A stretch of 64,000 nucleotides of DNA from Flavobacterium aquicola (GTDB lineage Bacteria; Bacteroidota; Bacteroidia; Flavobacteriales; Flavobacteriaceae), in NCBI RefSeq assembly GCF_003385115.1, contig NZ_QUNI01000003.1, forward strand, positions 1 through 64,000. Direction: 5' to 3'. This document shows positions 17,081 through 24,607 of this stretch, piece by piece; positions within the stretch are counted from its first letter, which is position 1; each line of letters begins with the position of its first letter. Position numbers and translations under genes: made by a program. The notes beneath the pieces are model-generated. The model saw only the letters and a program-made list of their open reading frames with translations. It did not search any database and was not told the DNA's origin.

Positions 17081-17595
17081 CTACCCACTAATTGATAATA
17101 ATGATAATGTTACAGCGATATAAATAATATATAGTATAGTATCAACGTTTGTTGTTTTTCTTTTGTCAAAAATATCAGTTTTGTTTTTAGATATACATAC
17201 CAATTCTTGGTTTTGAGTTCTTAAACTTATATACCGCAAAAGTTGAAATAAAATTATTAAAATAATTGTATTCCGAAGTCCTGTAACTCTATTACTGTGA
17301 AAGAATATTATTGAAGAATTTTCTTTTAACAAAAAATAAAGACAGAGATGTGAAACACTAATAATTAACCATAAAAAATAAACTCTTAAATTTCTTAAAG
17401 ATTTATACCCTAATGCATAAAGAAAGAATTGAGTTCCTAAAGCATAAAATGTAAGACACGAATTTTGCGTTTCACTTTCGCAAGTCTCAGAAAGAAACAT
17501 AATTCGATTGTGAGAAGAATATACGAAGCAAATATAATTACGTCCCAAAATTTTAATTTTTCAAAATAGAATAGTGGTTTTCGAATACTCCTCAT
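17081..17595 (-). pseudogene. Frameshifted multi-pass membrane protein (last cassette)
   Basis: Two overlapping minus-strand frames join into one membrane protein. Frame 1 begins at 17595 (MRSIRKPLFYFEKLKFWD) and gives a first membrane helix ending LTIELCFFL, then runs to a stop at 17437. Frame 2 continues with SETCESETQNS and four more helices (CLTFYALGTQFFLYALG; VYFLWLIISVSHLCLYFLL; NTIILIILFQLL; ILYIIYIAVTLSLL). The switch falls near 17490-17500, at a TTTCTTTCT tract that is prone to slippage. The start lies 16 bp after repeat copy 1, as expected for a cassette gene. It could alternatively be an intact 139-residue protein starting at 17500, or a sequencing error. No family is recognised. 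Confidence 0.55.
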
Positions 17596-17610
17596 TTTTT
17601 TATTATTACG

Positions 17611-17745
17611 GCTAACGTTCTGGTAATACAGCGGCTTAGGTACTAAATTAACCCCATTCTTCGGATTTGCCAAATCATCCAAATACAAGACCACTTTTCC
17701 ATTAAGGCTATTGCCTAAATTCGTTGCGGTAGCTGTTGGTAGGCG
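17611..17745 (-). repeat. attC-like repeat, copy 1
   Basis: 135 bp. It shares an almost identical core (for example CTTCGGATTTGCCAAATCAT) with copies 2 and 3. On the minus strand it starts GCCTACCAACAGC and ends CCAGAACGTTAGCC, so its ends are imperfect inverted repeats, and GTTAGCC is near the integron R' core GTTRRRY. It separates two co-oriented single genes. Confidence 0.7.
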
Positions 17746-17752
17746 TAATTTT

Positions 17753-18457
17753 TTACGAAATCCAAGTTCCTTCTGTTTTGTCAATTACCCATTTGTTATT
17801 TTTTTTCTTAATAAAGATTCTGAATCCTTGTCCGCAAAGTCTTCCACAATAAAATCCAGCATCGAGAATTCCAAATGTTTTTTGTTTGTCGAATTGTATT
17901 CTTGAAAAATAAACAACTCCTGAAAATAAAAAGTTGTATTTAGTTTCCCAAAATACTTTTCTTTCTTTTGGAAATTCAGATACATTTTTAATTTCAAATT
18001 TATTATTCAGTTTGATGCTTTTAAAATCTAAAACATATTCAGTTTTATTTTCCGTTTTTGGGATAAAAAGTTTAGTATTTGGAAAATGTTTTTCAAAATC
18101 ATTCTTTAAATCTTCTCGGCTATTTTTTATTATCGGGTCAAAAGCAATGATAATTTTGGAAGTATCGTTCTTTATTTCTAAAGTTCTTTTTTTCCATTCT
18201 AATAATTTTAATTTCTCTTCTTTAGTTGCTTTTGTAGAATCAACTCCAATGTAGTGCCCTGTTTTATCGTATATTGATTCTCCATATTTTGGCGGAAAAT
18301 TTGTCATTAATCTAATATCAATGCAAGTGGAATCAATTAAACTTGGAAAAATTTCTGTCATTACATTTTTCTCAAATTCTATTTCAGGGATTTTCTTTTC
18401 GCAACTTGCAAAGAAAATTATTAATAAGATTAATATCGTTTTGTTTAGTTTTTTCAT
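17753..18457 (-). CDS. Lipoprotein of unknown function (cassette gene)
   Basis: 234 residues from the ATG at 18457; the frame extends upstream into repeat copy 2, which I take as non-coding. MKKLNKTILILLIIFFASC is a lipoprotein signal with Cys19. The mature part is K- and E-rich with no motif I recognise. Near the end a Cys-containing stretch (GFYCGRLCGQGFRIF) leads into NNKWVIDKTEGTWIS. It should be membrane-anchored in the periplasm or on the surface. The stop codon lies just 8 bp before repeat copy 1, and repeat copy 2 ends just upstream of the start, so the gene fills its cassette completely and has no visible promoter. Confidence 0.72.
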   Translation of the reverse strand: MKKLNKTILILLIIFFASCEKKIPEIEFEKNVMTEIFPSLIDSTCIDIRLMTNFPPKYGESIYDKTGHYIGVDSTKATKEEKLKLLEWKKRTLEIKNDTSKIIIAFDPIIKNSREDLKNDFEKHFPNTKLFIPKTENKTEYVLDFKSIKLNNKFEIKNVSEFPKERKVFWETKYNFLFSGVVYFSRIQFDKQKTFGILDAGFYCGRLCGQGFRIFIKKKNNKWVIDKTEGTWIS

Positions 18458-18466
18458 AATATATCT

Positions 18467-18600
18467 GCCAACGTTCTGGTACTGCAGCGGGTTTGGGATT
18501 AAATTAAGACCATTCTTCGGATTTGCCAAATCATCCAAATACAAGACCACTTTTCCATTAAGTCTATTGCCTAAATCTGTTGTGATAGCAGTTGTAGACA
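18467..18600 (-). repeat. attC-like repeat, copy 2
   Basis: 134 bp. The core is nearly identical to copy 1. On the minus strand it starts GTCTACAACTGC and ends CCAGAACGTTGGCAG. Its end sequences differ from copies 1 and 3 while staying self-complementary in part. Confidence 0.7.
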
Positions 18601-18604
18601 GTAT

Positions 18605-19189
18605 TTATTCTTTCACAACACGTGTATTCGATAAACCATCATGAAAACCATTTTTTATAAATAAAAATGACATTCTATCAAATGGAATTAGTCTGCAAAA
18701 TGATCTTACAATAATGTCGTTTAAACTCGGTTTTTCTCCATTTATGGTGACAACTTTAGTTTTTGTGATGTATTTACCAAATGTTTTTTGAAAATGATAT
18801 TCTACAAAAGAATAATAAAAAACGAATGTTATTACCATTAAAAGCCAAGTAAATAAAAAGTTTTTGTTCACATCGAATTGAAAAATCGCTTGAAAGATTG
18901 AACCAACTATGACATAAAAGATAAAAAATATGAACGTGTCAACGATAAAATGAACAAATCTCGTACTTGATTTTACCGTGTTTAGATCTAATTGGTCTTT
19001 TTTTTGTTTTTCGATATTTACAGAATCTTTTATTTTATTAAATTCAGTAATATCAATATTTCGTGACTCAATTTCTTTTTCGGCACTATCAAGCGCTAAT
19101 TTTTGATATTTTGAATTTTCAATTGTTACTATTTTAATTAATTCTTCGTTTGTCTTTTCAGACATAACTTTATCAAAATTATTCTCCAT
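18605..19189 (-). CDS. RDD-family membrane protein (cassette gene)
   Basis: 194 residues from the ATG at 19189 (MENNFDKVM). The N-terminal ~75 residues are charged and helical. The RDD domain follows: RFVHFIVDTFIFFIFYVIVGSIF, a second helix (FTWLLMVITFVFYYSFVEY), then the conserved FGKYITKTKVVTINGEKPS and a C-terminal ..CRLIPFDRMSFLF.. region. Two membrane segments are predicted. RDD proteins sit in the inner membrane, and a few are linked to ion exchange, but the role here is unknown. It lies between repeat copies 2 and 3. A second, distantly similar RDD gene is at 45869-46345. Confidence 0.78.
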   Translation of the reverse strand: MENNFDKVMSEKTNEELIKIVTIENSKYQKLALDSAEKEIESRNIDITEFNKIKDSVNIEKQKKDQLDLNTVKSSTRFVHFIVDTFIFFIFYVIVGSIFQAIFQFDVNKNFLFTWLLMVITFVFYYSFVEYHFQKTFGKYITKTKVVTINGEKPSLNDIIVRSFCRLIPFDRMSFLFIKNGFHDGLSNTRVVKE

Positions 19190-19250
19190 ATTTATTAAAT
19201 TCAGTTGTTGGTTATATGATATTTTTGACTTCGGTTCTTGTAGTATTGCG

Positions 19251-19389
19251 TACAACGTTCTGGTACAACAGCTGGTTTGGGACTAAATTAAACCCATTCT
19301 TCGGATTTGCCAAATCATTCAAATACAAAACCATTTTTCCATTAAGCCAATTGCCTAAATCCGTTGTAGTGGATGTTACCAGCAGTTAA
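19251..19389 (-). repeat. attC-like repeat, copy 3
   Basis: 139 bp, with the same core as copies 1 and 2. On the minus strand it starts TTAACTGCTGGTAACA and ends TGTACCAGAACGTTGTACG, so the CTGGTA/TACCAG ends are inverted. The outer AATTAAC and GTTGTAC are each one mismatch from the integron cores RYYYAAC and GTTRRRY. Confidence 0.7.
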
Positions 19390-19397
19390 TTTAGCAA

Positions 19398-19832
19398 TTA
19401 TTTGTTTTTTTTCCACATTTTTACAGCCTCAACATAAAAAGATTGTTTTTCTTTTTCTGTTCCATCTACACAAACTTTGAATGTTTCATTATTAGATTTT
19501 GTTACAAGAATGTACGGGCAATAAGTTAATCCAACTTTATAAAAAGGTTCAAGTTTTATAATGTCTTTGAAGTATGCAAATTCTACTTTATTTTTTAAGG
19601 TATCTCTTTCATCAAGCCAATAAGATGCAATTCGTTTATTAGTATAAAAATTACCGGCTATCTTATTTTTAAATTCAGAGTAAAATTGAATGATTTTTTC
19701 ATCTTTTTCTAATAATTTAATATTCTTTATTCTTTGTAAATCTTCGTTACTTAAAGTTGTATTCGTCTCAATTTTATTTTGACAAGAGGATAGAAGTAAA
19801 AGGATTAGAATTGAATTAAAAAATCTTATCAT
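19398..19832 (-). CDS. Small lipoprotein of unknown function (first cassette gene)
   Basis: 144 residues. MIRFFNSILILLLLSSC is a lipoprotein signal with Cys17. The mature part is lysine-rich with no recognised domain; it includes YFKDIIKLEPFYKVGLTY and ends VEAVKMWKKNK. It is the first gene after promoter module copy 2 and the leader block at 19855-19885, and its stop lies 8 bp before repeat copy 3, so it would be transcribed first in the array. Confidence 0.7.
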   Translation of the reverse strand: MIRFFNSILILLLLSSCQNKIETNTTLSNEDLQRIKNIKLLEKDEKIIQFYSEFKNKIAGNFYTNKRIASYWLDERDTLKNKVEFAYFKDIIKLEPFYKVGLTYCPYILVTKSNNETFKVCVDGTEKEKQSFYVEAVKMWKKNK

Positions 19833-19854
19833 ATGGGTAATCCGTTAGTTTTTT

Positions 19855-19885
19855 GGTTAATTGCTGGTAACTTGCATATATATGC
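19855..19885 (-). other. Conserved leader block, copy 2 (attI-like candidate)
   Basis: On the minus strand GCATATATATGCAAGTTACC followed by AGCAATTAACC matches the block at 13617-13644. It also resembles the end of repeat copy 3 (GTTACCAGCAGTTAA on the plus strand). It lies immediately upstream of the first gene of the array. Confidence 0.4.
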
Positions 19886-19954
19886 TACAAACCTTCCTAT
19901 ATACACCCAAAATCGGGTAATTTGACAAAAGTTAGTCTCGTTTTATACTTCCTT

Positions 19955-19989
19955 CAAATATAGAAAATAATAGTCACAAACCTACAAAA
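19955..19989 (-). promoter_or_regulatory. Conserved promoter module, copy 2 (heads the cassette array)
   Basis: The reverse complement matches 13511-13545 at 32 of 35 positions and ends in TATATTTG, a perfect -7 element. It is 70 nt upstream of leader block copy 2. It is the only clear promoter for the four minus-strand genes down to 17081. Confidence 0.65.
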
Positions 19990-20073
19990 CGTAATTTTTG
20001 TTCATTTTAGCTGTTTTTATACTCAGCCCAGTAAAATAGGGTGTCCGAAGAAAAAAAAGTGCCGTCAAAGAAG

Positions 20074-20218
20074 CTTCGGACTCCATCACACGAGCTTCGG
20101 AGTCCGTCAAGAGGTCTTCGGACTGCGTCAAAAGATCTTCGGAGTCCATCAAAAGGTCTTCGGATTGGCTCCCACGATCTTCGGATGATTAACTGCCTGC
20201 TTCGGATTGCGTTTCTCA
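20074..20218. repeat. 21-bp tandem array with CTTCGGA units
   Basis: CTTCGG starts at 20074, 20095, 20116, 20137, 20158, 20179 and 20200, exactly 21 bp apart, while the other 14 bases of each unit vary (often TCCATCAAAAGGT-like). The period is a multiple of three, so both strands stay open (an LR-PS-type heptad on the plus strand), but neither frame has a convincing start site or homologue. It fills most of the 483-bp gap between 19833 and 20316. Confidence 0.85.
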
Positions 20219-20261
20219 TACTACTGAGTGAATCTGGGAGACTTTATAACTGCTATGAAAT

Positions 20262-20293
20262 GTAAAAAAAAAGCCTGCCAATATTGGCAGGCC
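20262..20293 (-). terminator. Terminator of the K/T/A-rich protein gene
   Basis: GCCTGCCAAT and its perfect complement form a 10-bp palindromic stem at 20273-20292, followed on the minus strand by nine T. Confidence 0.85.
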
Positions 20294-20316
20294 TTCACAG
20301 TCGTTTGAAAACAAAT

Positions 20317-20844
20317 TTATTGTTTGATATACGTTTTGTTTCCGTTAGAATTGATATAGTATTTACCTCCCTGCGGGCCGGTGTATACTTTTTTGCCGTT
20401 GTATGTGCCTGTAACTTTATCGGCTGTTTTTACGGTTGGAGTTGTTTTGGCTGTAGATTTAGTAACCGTTTTGGTCTCTTTTACAGTAGCTTTTGCATCT
20501 TTAGTGACTTTTGTGGTTGCTTTTTGGGTTTCTTTTACCGTTTTATCTGCTGTAGCTTTAGAATCTTTAGTTACTTTGGCGGTAGTTTTTTTAGTTTCTT
20601 TTACCGTTTTATCCGCTGCAGCTTTAGAATCTTTAGTTGCTTTGGCAGTAGTTTTTTTGGTTTCTTTTACGGTCTTATCGGCTGTTGCTTTGGAATCTTT
20701 AGCTGTTTTGTCTGCCTTTTTTTTAGTAGATTTTGTTGTTTTTTCGACAGTTGTCTGCTCTTTGGTTTTAGCGGTTTGTCCATAAAAAACATTCGAAGCA
20801 ATAAAGAATAAACTTAATAACAATAATTTTTTACTCAAGCTCAT
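20317..20844 (-). CDS. Secreted K/T/A-rich repeat protein with C-terminal GG-YYI motif
   Basis: 175 residues from the ATG at 20844 (MSLSKKLLLLSLFFIASNVF gives a standard signal peptide); an ATG at 20883 would add 13 residues. After the signal, about 100 residues consist of 18-residue-type repeats of the form KDSKATADKTVKETKKTTAK, very rich in K, T and A and probably helical and DNA- or polymer-binding by charge. The last ~35 residues (GTYNGKKVYTGPQGGKYYIN.. ending NKTYIK) resemble a short domain found at the end of many Bacteroidota secreted proteins, similar to the PBCV-type basic adaptor. The function is unknown. Confidence 0.75.
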   Translation of the reverse strand: MSLSKKLLLLSLFFIASNVFYGQTAKTKEQTTVEKTTKSTKKKADKTAKDSKATADKTVKETKKTTAKATKDSKAAADKTVKETKKTTAKVTKDSKATADKTVKETQKATTKVTKDAKATVKETKTVTKSTAKTTPTVKTADKVTGTYNGKKVYTGPQGGKYYINSNGNKTYIKQ

Positions 20845-21007
20845 CAGTCTGTTTTTTTTGTTTTCGTGAATTTGCAATTTCATAGCTATTTAGATTTTAA
20901 ATTAGATTTAAATTTACTACTATTTTTTAAAATTCTATGCTAAATTGTTGAAAATAAAAGAGTAAACACAGGAATTATTTTCACCTCAGATTCACAAATT
21001 TTATATT

Positions 21008-24000
21008 TTAAAAATAAGCTCTTAACTCAACACTTCCTGTGTGAACAGCATCGCTGGTTTCGCTTTTTCGGCCTTGATAAATTAGATTCAGGTCTAGAAA
21101 CTTCGTCAGGTTCACTTGACATAAGGTTCTCCAAGTAAGGTTTTGTCCTTTTTGCAGTCCTTCCAGCATCTGATATCCTGCCGAAGAATACTCATTGCCG
21201 GTAAAGTCATTTTTATACAAGGAGATTTCACTGTTGATGTTAAATTTAGAACTGCCTACGTAACTGAAAGCAGTACCGAATCGGTTTTGCTGTAAAACAT
21301 CCAGACTGCCGATTTGGTTTTCCTTACTTATGTATTCATAAAACAGATCTAAATTCACTTTTTGCGAGAACAGATAGCTAATCTTGGGCATGCACTGATA
21401 ACCTTCGATATCATAATTTTTTTCGGCAAAAGTCTGGGATTCTGTTTCGTTTTGAATGGTTTTTCCAATTAAATCAAAGAGCCAGCTTTTATGCAGTAAA
21501 TGTTGGTATTCGAGCTGATGAAAATTATTATTGTTCTTAATAGTTCCAATGGACAGTAGATTTTGGGTTTCACTCTGGGTAAAAGTATAGATAACCGAAT
21601 GGTTTCTCTTTCCTCGGTTGTAAAACAGGCTGTTAGTGAATGTTTTTATGAGTCCAAGCATAGCCTCATCTGAAGATTGAAATGGATTGAGTTCCAGATG
21701 CTCTCCGTCATTTTTAACTTTTCGATCCATAACATATGAAGTCTGTACATAAAAATGAGACAAAATTTTCTTGTAGTCAGTTTCGTTTTGCCAAATAATA
21801 GGATTGATTATAAACGACTGAGAGAACCTGTTCTGATTGGTTTTAATGTAAATCTGATTCGGCAGAAAAATTCGGGTATAAGTAGCTAAATCCGAAAAAG
21901 GAGCAATTTCAAATTCTTCTAAATCCTTGATTCCGTCGCCGTTGTAATCATTCCATGTGTATTTTCCCTGGCCTGCGGGAACTTCGACATAGGTATAATC
22001 CTGAAAAGGCATGGTTCCGGAGTTGGTCTCATAACGGGTATTGCTTTGAACCAGTTTGTCAAAATACTGGTCGCTGTAAACAATTCGGGCGTTAAGAGAA
22101 GGGGTGTTTTTTAAAGCAGGGTCGTTATAGTTTAATTGCCTGTAATTAACAAATATCGAAATATCACGAGTCTCTGTCTGCAGTAATTTGGATTGAAAAT
22201 TATAAGTATTTGAAGTGTTTACCCTTTGCAGTAATCCGTTCTGCACGCTGTCATTTAATCTTCGGGCATATCCCAATTGAACATATACTTTGGTGCTGTC
22301 GCCGTGGCCGGCGTAAATTCCGTATTCCGTAAAGCGCTGGCTGAGCAATGAAAACTGCTGTGTGGCTTTGTTTTTTTCCTGATTGTCCTCTATGTGAAGC
22401 GTACCGCCGATCCAGTTCTTTTTGTGATGATAACGAAGCTGCGAAAGATTTCTCAAAAAGGTGGAATTACTTTCTATGTCATCACTTTTTAAATAACTTC
22501 CATCGTTTTTTATGCTCCATTTTTTGAATTCAAAATTAGCGCTGAGGTTATTTTTTACTCCCGAATAGGTGTTGGAAAGTGCTAGTCTTTCGAAGGTATA
22601 TGTGATATTTGCGACTGTTGCAGAATCTTTTTTTGCTGGTGCTAAATTAAAATTGATTCCAGTGCCCAGTAAACTTTGATTACCAATAGCAACAGTGTTA
22701 ACATTCCAGTCACGGTAAAACTCAATGCTGTTGATGCGTTCTACAGGTTTAAAATTGGCCTGCAGGGTCTGGAAATTAGCAAGCGCATCGATGTTCCATT
22801 TTTTGGAATACAGCCTTTGCTTTGCATTGATTTCGGCAGATATTCCCTGATTATTGGCATCGTCTATGGATGAAAATAGATTTTGGTCGTTGTTACTGAC
22901 GGCGAGTTCAAAAGCTACAGCTGTTTTTTCGGAAGGATTGTATTTCCCGAAGAACGTGGCAACCTGAGATTTTACTGGAGCCATCAGTTGAATAATGGGT
23001 TCGTAGCTTCCCTGCGGAATTCCGTTAACAGGCGCCGCATATTCGAATATTCTGTCAACACTTGTTGGGTTGGTTAAAATATAATTCCCTTTGGCTTGAC
23101 CGATTAAAGTAAAAGTAACATTGTATAGTTCGTCATTTGGATCTGCCGAATATTCATAAATAGTACTGCTTCCAAGAATTGTTTTTTTGTACTGTATTTT
23201 TTTCTCATCATAATCAGCAGCAACTGCCGATGGTGCAGTCATTAAACTCGTATTATCGCCTGCATCTTTCAAAATCAAAGCTTGTTCCTGCGTAAGATTC
23301 TGCTGGACGGGCTGATTTTTTAAATCATTCTCAGAATATACTGCCGCTCCAAAATTCCATTTTTTGTCTGTAAAAGTTCCTCCGTCATAAGTGATAAATC
23401 GGGAGTAATTATTTTCGGAATATTGATATTCGACCACAATCCGCATTTCGGACGTAATAGGAAATTGCGGTGTAAATACAATTTCACCCGAATTGTAATC
23501 AATGATATAATCGTTGTCCTGACCTCTTTTTACTAAAATGCCATTGACATACACCCGTTCAGAACCAATGATGACCAATACATATAATTCTCCGTTTTTC
23601 CCGACCAGTTTATAAGGTCCCTGATTGCCTTCCTGTCCTTTGAAATTACTGCTGGCATAATTTCCTGTTACAAGCCCGCCTGAGGCAAAAACAGTTGTCT
23701 TTTTGTCTTCGTTTCCAAAGTTGACGGTTGCTAATAATCCCTGTATTTTTTTGGTGAAAGTAAGGAAGCGTGTATAATTGTTGCCAATAAAAACATCGCC
23801 GGCGCGAACGTTCCAGCTGTCGGTAAAAAGTTCCATGAAAATATTGTCATACTGATTCAGCCTCTGCGAATAGCTTCCTTCCTGAACCGGAATGTTGGTA
23901 TCCTGAATGGAGGCGCGAATACTGAGTTTATCGGATAGTTGCCCTGTGATTCTGAAATCCAGTTTCGAATTGACAACTGCATCCTGATTGTTGCCTACAG

Positions 24001-24442
24001 TAACACCTCTGGAAAGACTGCCATCTGCAACAAGCCCGTCAAAAGGTATATTCTTTGGTGTCGCTGGATCTTCAATTCGATAGAGATTTTGATTAGTGGC
24101 ATCGTTATCAATCATCTTACTTCTGTCGTAAATGGTATATTCCCTAGTCAGAATATCGGGTAGTTTTCGATAATGAACGGTCAGAGAATCGGCAGTGGCA
24201 ATATTTTGATTTTTGAATAAAAGAATGCCTTTTGGGAAGTTTACCTCATAAGAAGTGCTGTCAACGACCTGGTTTTTATAATCGTAAATTTTAAAATAGC
24301 TGGGATTGATGCTAAAGGATTCCAGATGAATTGTATCTGTGGTAAAAGCTATTTTTTTGGTACTGTAAGCCGAATCTATTTCCTGAGCATGAAGCCCGGA
24401 AAAATAAAAAACGACAATCCAAAATATTACCTTTTTTAGCAT
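21008..24442 (-). CDS. Large predicted outer-membrane beta-barrel protein
   Basis: 1144 residues with a signal peptide ending LHAQ. The N-terminal ~400 residues carry beta-rich domains (LESFSINPSYFKIYD; GSERVYVNGILVKRGQDND; YIIDYNSGEIVFTPQFPI), and the remainder alternates hydrophobic and polar residues with many aromatic strand ends, closing with ELRAYF, an outer-membrane barrel signature. A calcium-site-like loop (DYNGDGIKDLEEFE) is present. It is a conserved Bacteroidota type of protein to my eye, but I cannot name it. It has no TonB plug domain. It is a single gene preceded by a TAATTTTG -7-like element on the minus strand. The cellular location is fairly sure; the role is unknown. Confidence 0.75.
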   Translation of the reverse strand: MLKKVIFWIVVFYFSGLHAQEIDSAYSTKKIAFTTDTIHLESFSINPSYFKIYDYKNQVVDSTSYEVNFPKGILLFKNQNIATADSLTVHYRKLPDILTREYTIYDRSKMIDNDATNQNLYRIEDPATPKNIPFDGLVADGSLSRGVTVGNNQDAVVNSKLDFRITGQLSDKLSIRASIQDTNIPVQEGSYSQRLNQYDNIFMELFTDSWNVRAGDVFIGNNYTRFLTFTKKIQGLLATVNFGNEDKKTTVFASGGLVTGNYASSNFKGQEGNQGPYKLVGKNGELYVLVIIGSERVYVNGILVKRGQDNDYIIDYNSGEIVFTPQFPITSEMRIVVEYQYSENNYSRFITYDGGTFTDKKWNFGAAVYSENDLKNQPVQQNLTQEQALILKDAGDNTSLMTAPSAVAADYDEKKIQYKKTILGSSTIYEYSADPNDELYNVTFTLIGQAKGNYILTNPTSVDRIFEYAAPVNGIPQGSYEPIIQLMAPVKSQVATFFGKYNPSEKTAVAFELAVSNNDQNLFSSIDDANNQGISAEINAKQRLYSKKWNIDALANFQTLQANFKPVERINSIEFYRDWNVNTVAIGNQSLLGTGINFNLAPAKKDSATVANITYTFERLALSNTYSGVKNNLSANFEFKKWSIKNDGSYLKSDDIESNSTFLRNLSQLRYHHKKNWIGGTLHIEDNQEKNKATQQFSLLSQRFTEYGIYAGHGDSTKVYVQLGYARRLNDSVQNGLLQRVNTSNTYNFQSKLLQTETRDISIFVNYRQLNYNDPALKNTPSLNARIVYSDQYFDKLVQSNTRYETNSGTMPFQDYTYVEVPAGQGKYTWNDYNGDGIKDLEEFEIAPFSDLATYTRIFLPNQIYIKTNQNRFSQSFIINPIIWQNETDYKKILSHFYVQTSYVMDRKVKNDGEHLELNPFQSSDEAMLGLIKTFTNSLFYNRGKRNHSVIYTFTQSETQNLLSIGTIKNNNNFHQLEYQHLLHKSWLFDLIGKTIQNETESQTFAEKNYDIEGYQCMPKISYLFSQKVNLDLFYEYISKENQIGSLDVLQQNRFGTAFSYVGSSKFNINSEISLYKNDFTGNEYSSAGYQMLEGLQKGQNLTWRTLCQVNLTKFLDLNLIYQGRKSETSDAVHTGSVELRAYF

Positions 24443-24543
24443 AAACAGTATAACTCCAAAGTGCCAAAATTAGTGTTTATTATTTTTATAATGTGTTAAT
24501 TAGTCAGCAGTGCAAAATGTAGTATTGCAGACAAGTTTTTATA

Positions 24544-24579
24544 AAAAAATGGAAGCCAATTTCTCAGCTTCCATTTTTT
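24544..24579 (-). terminator. Terminator after lysC (bidirectional)
   Basis: AAAAAATGGAAGC (24544-24556) pairs fully with GCTTCCATTTTTT (24567-24579) around a 10-nt loop. Read on the minus strand it ends in T and closes lysC. Confidence 0.85.
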
Positions 24580-24607
24580 AAATTAACTAATATTTTATAA
24601 CAGAGAA

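Noticed and set aside
17611-17784. N-terminal extensions of cassette ORFs through the repeats (peptides like LDDLANPKNG)
   Set aside because: The repeat core happens to be open on the minus strand, but it is shared by unrelated ORFs and better starts with signal peptides lie just downstream.
20007-20265. Open frames on both strands through the 21-bp array (heptad-like LR-PS peptides)
   Set aside because: A 21-bp period keeps frames open automatically. Both strands are open, the plus frame begins at a GTG without ribosome-binding context, and the peptides have no plausible domain.
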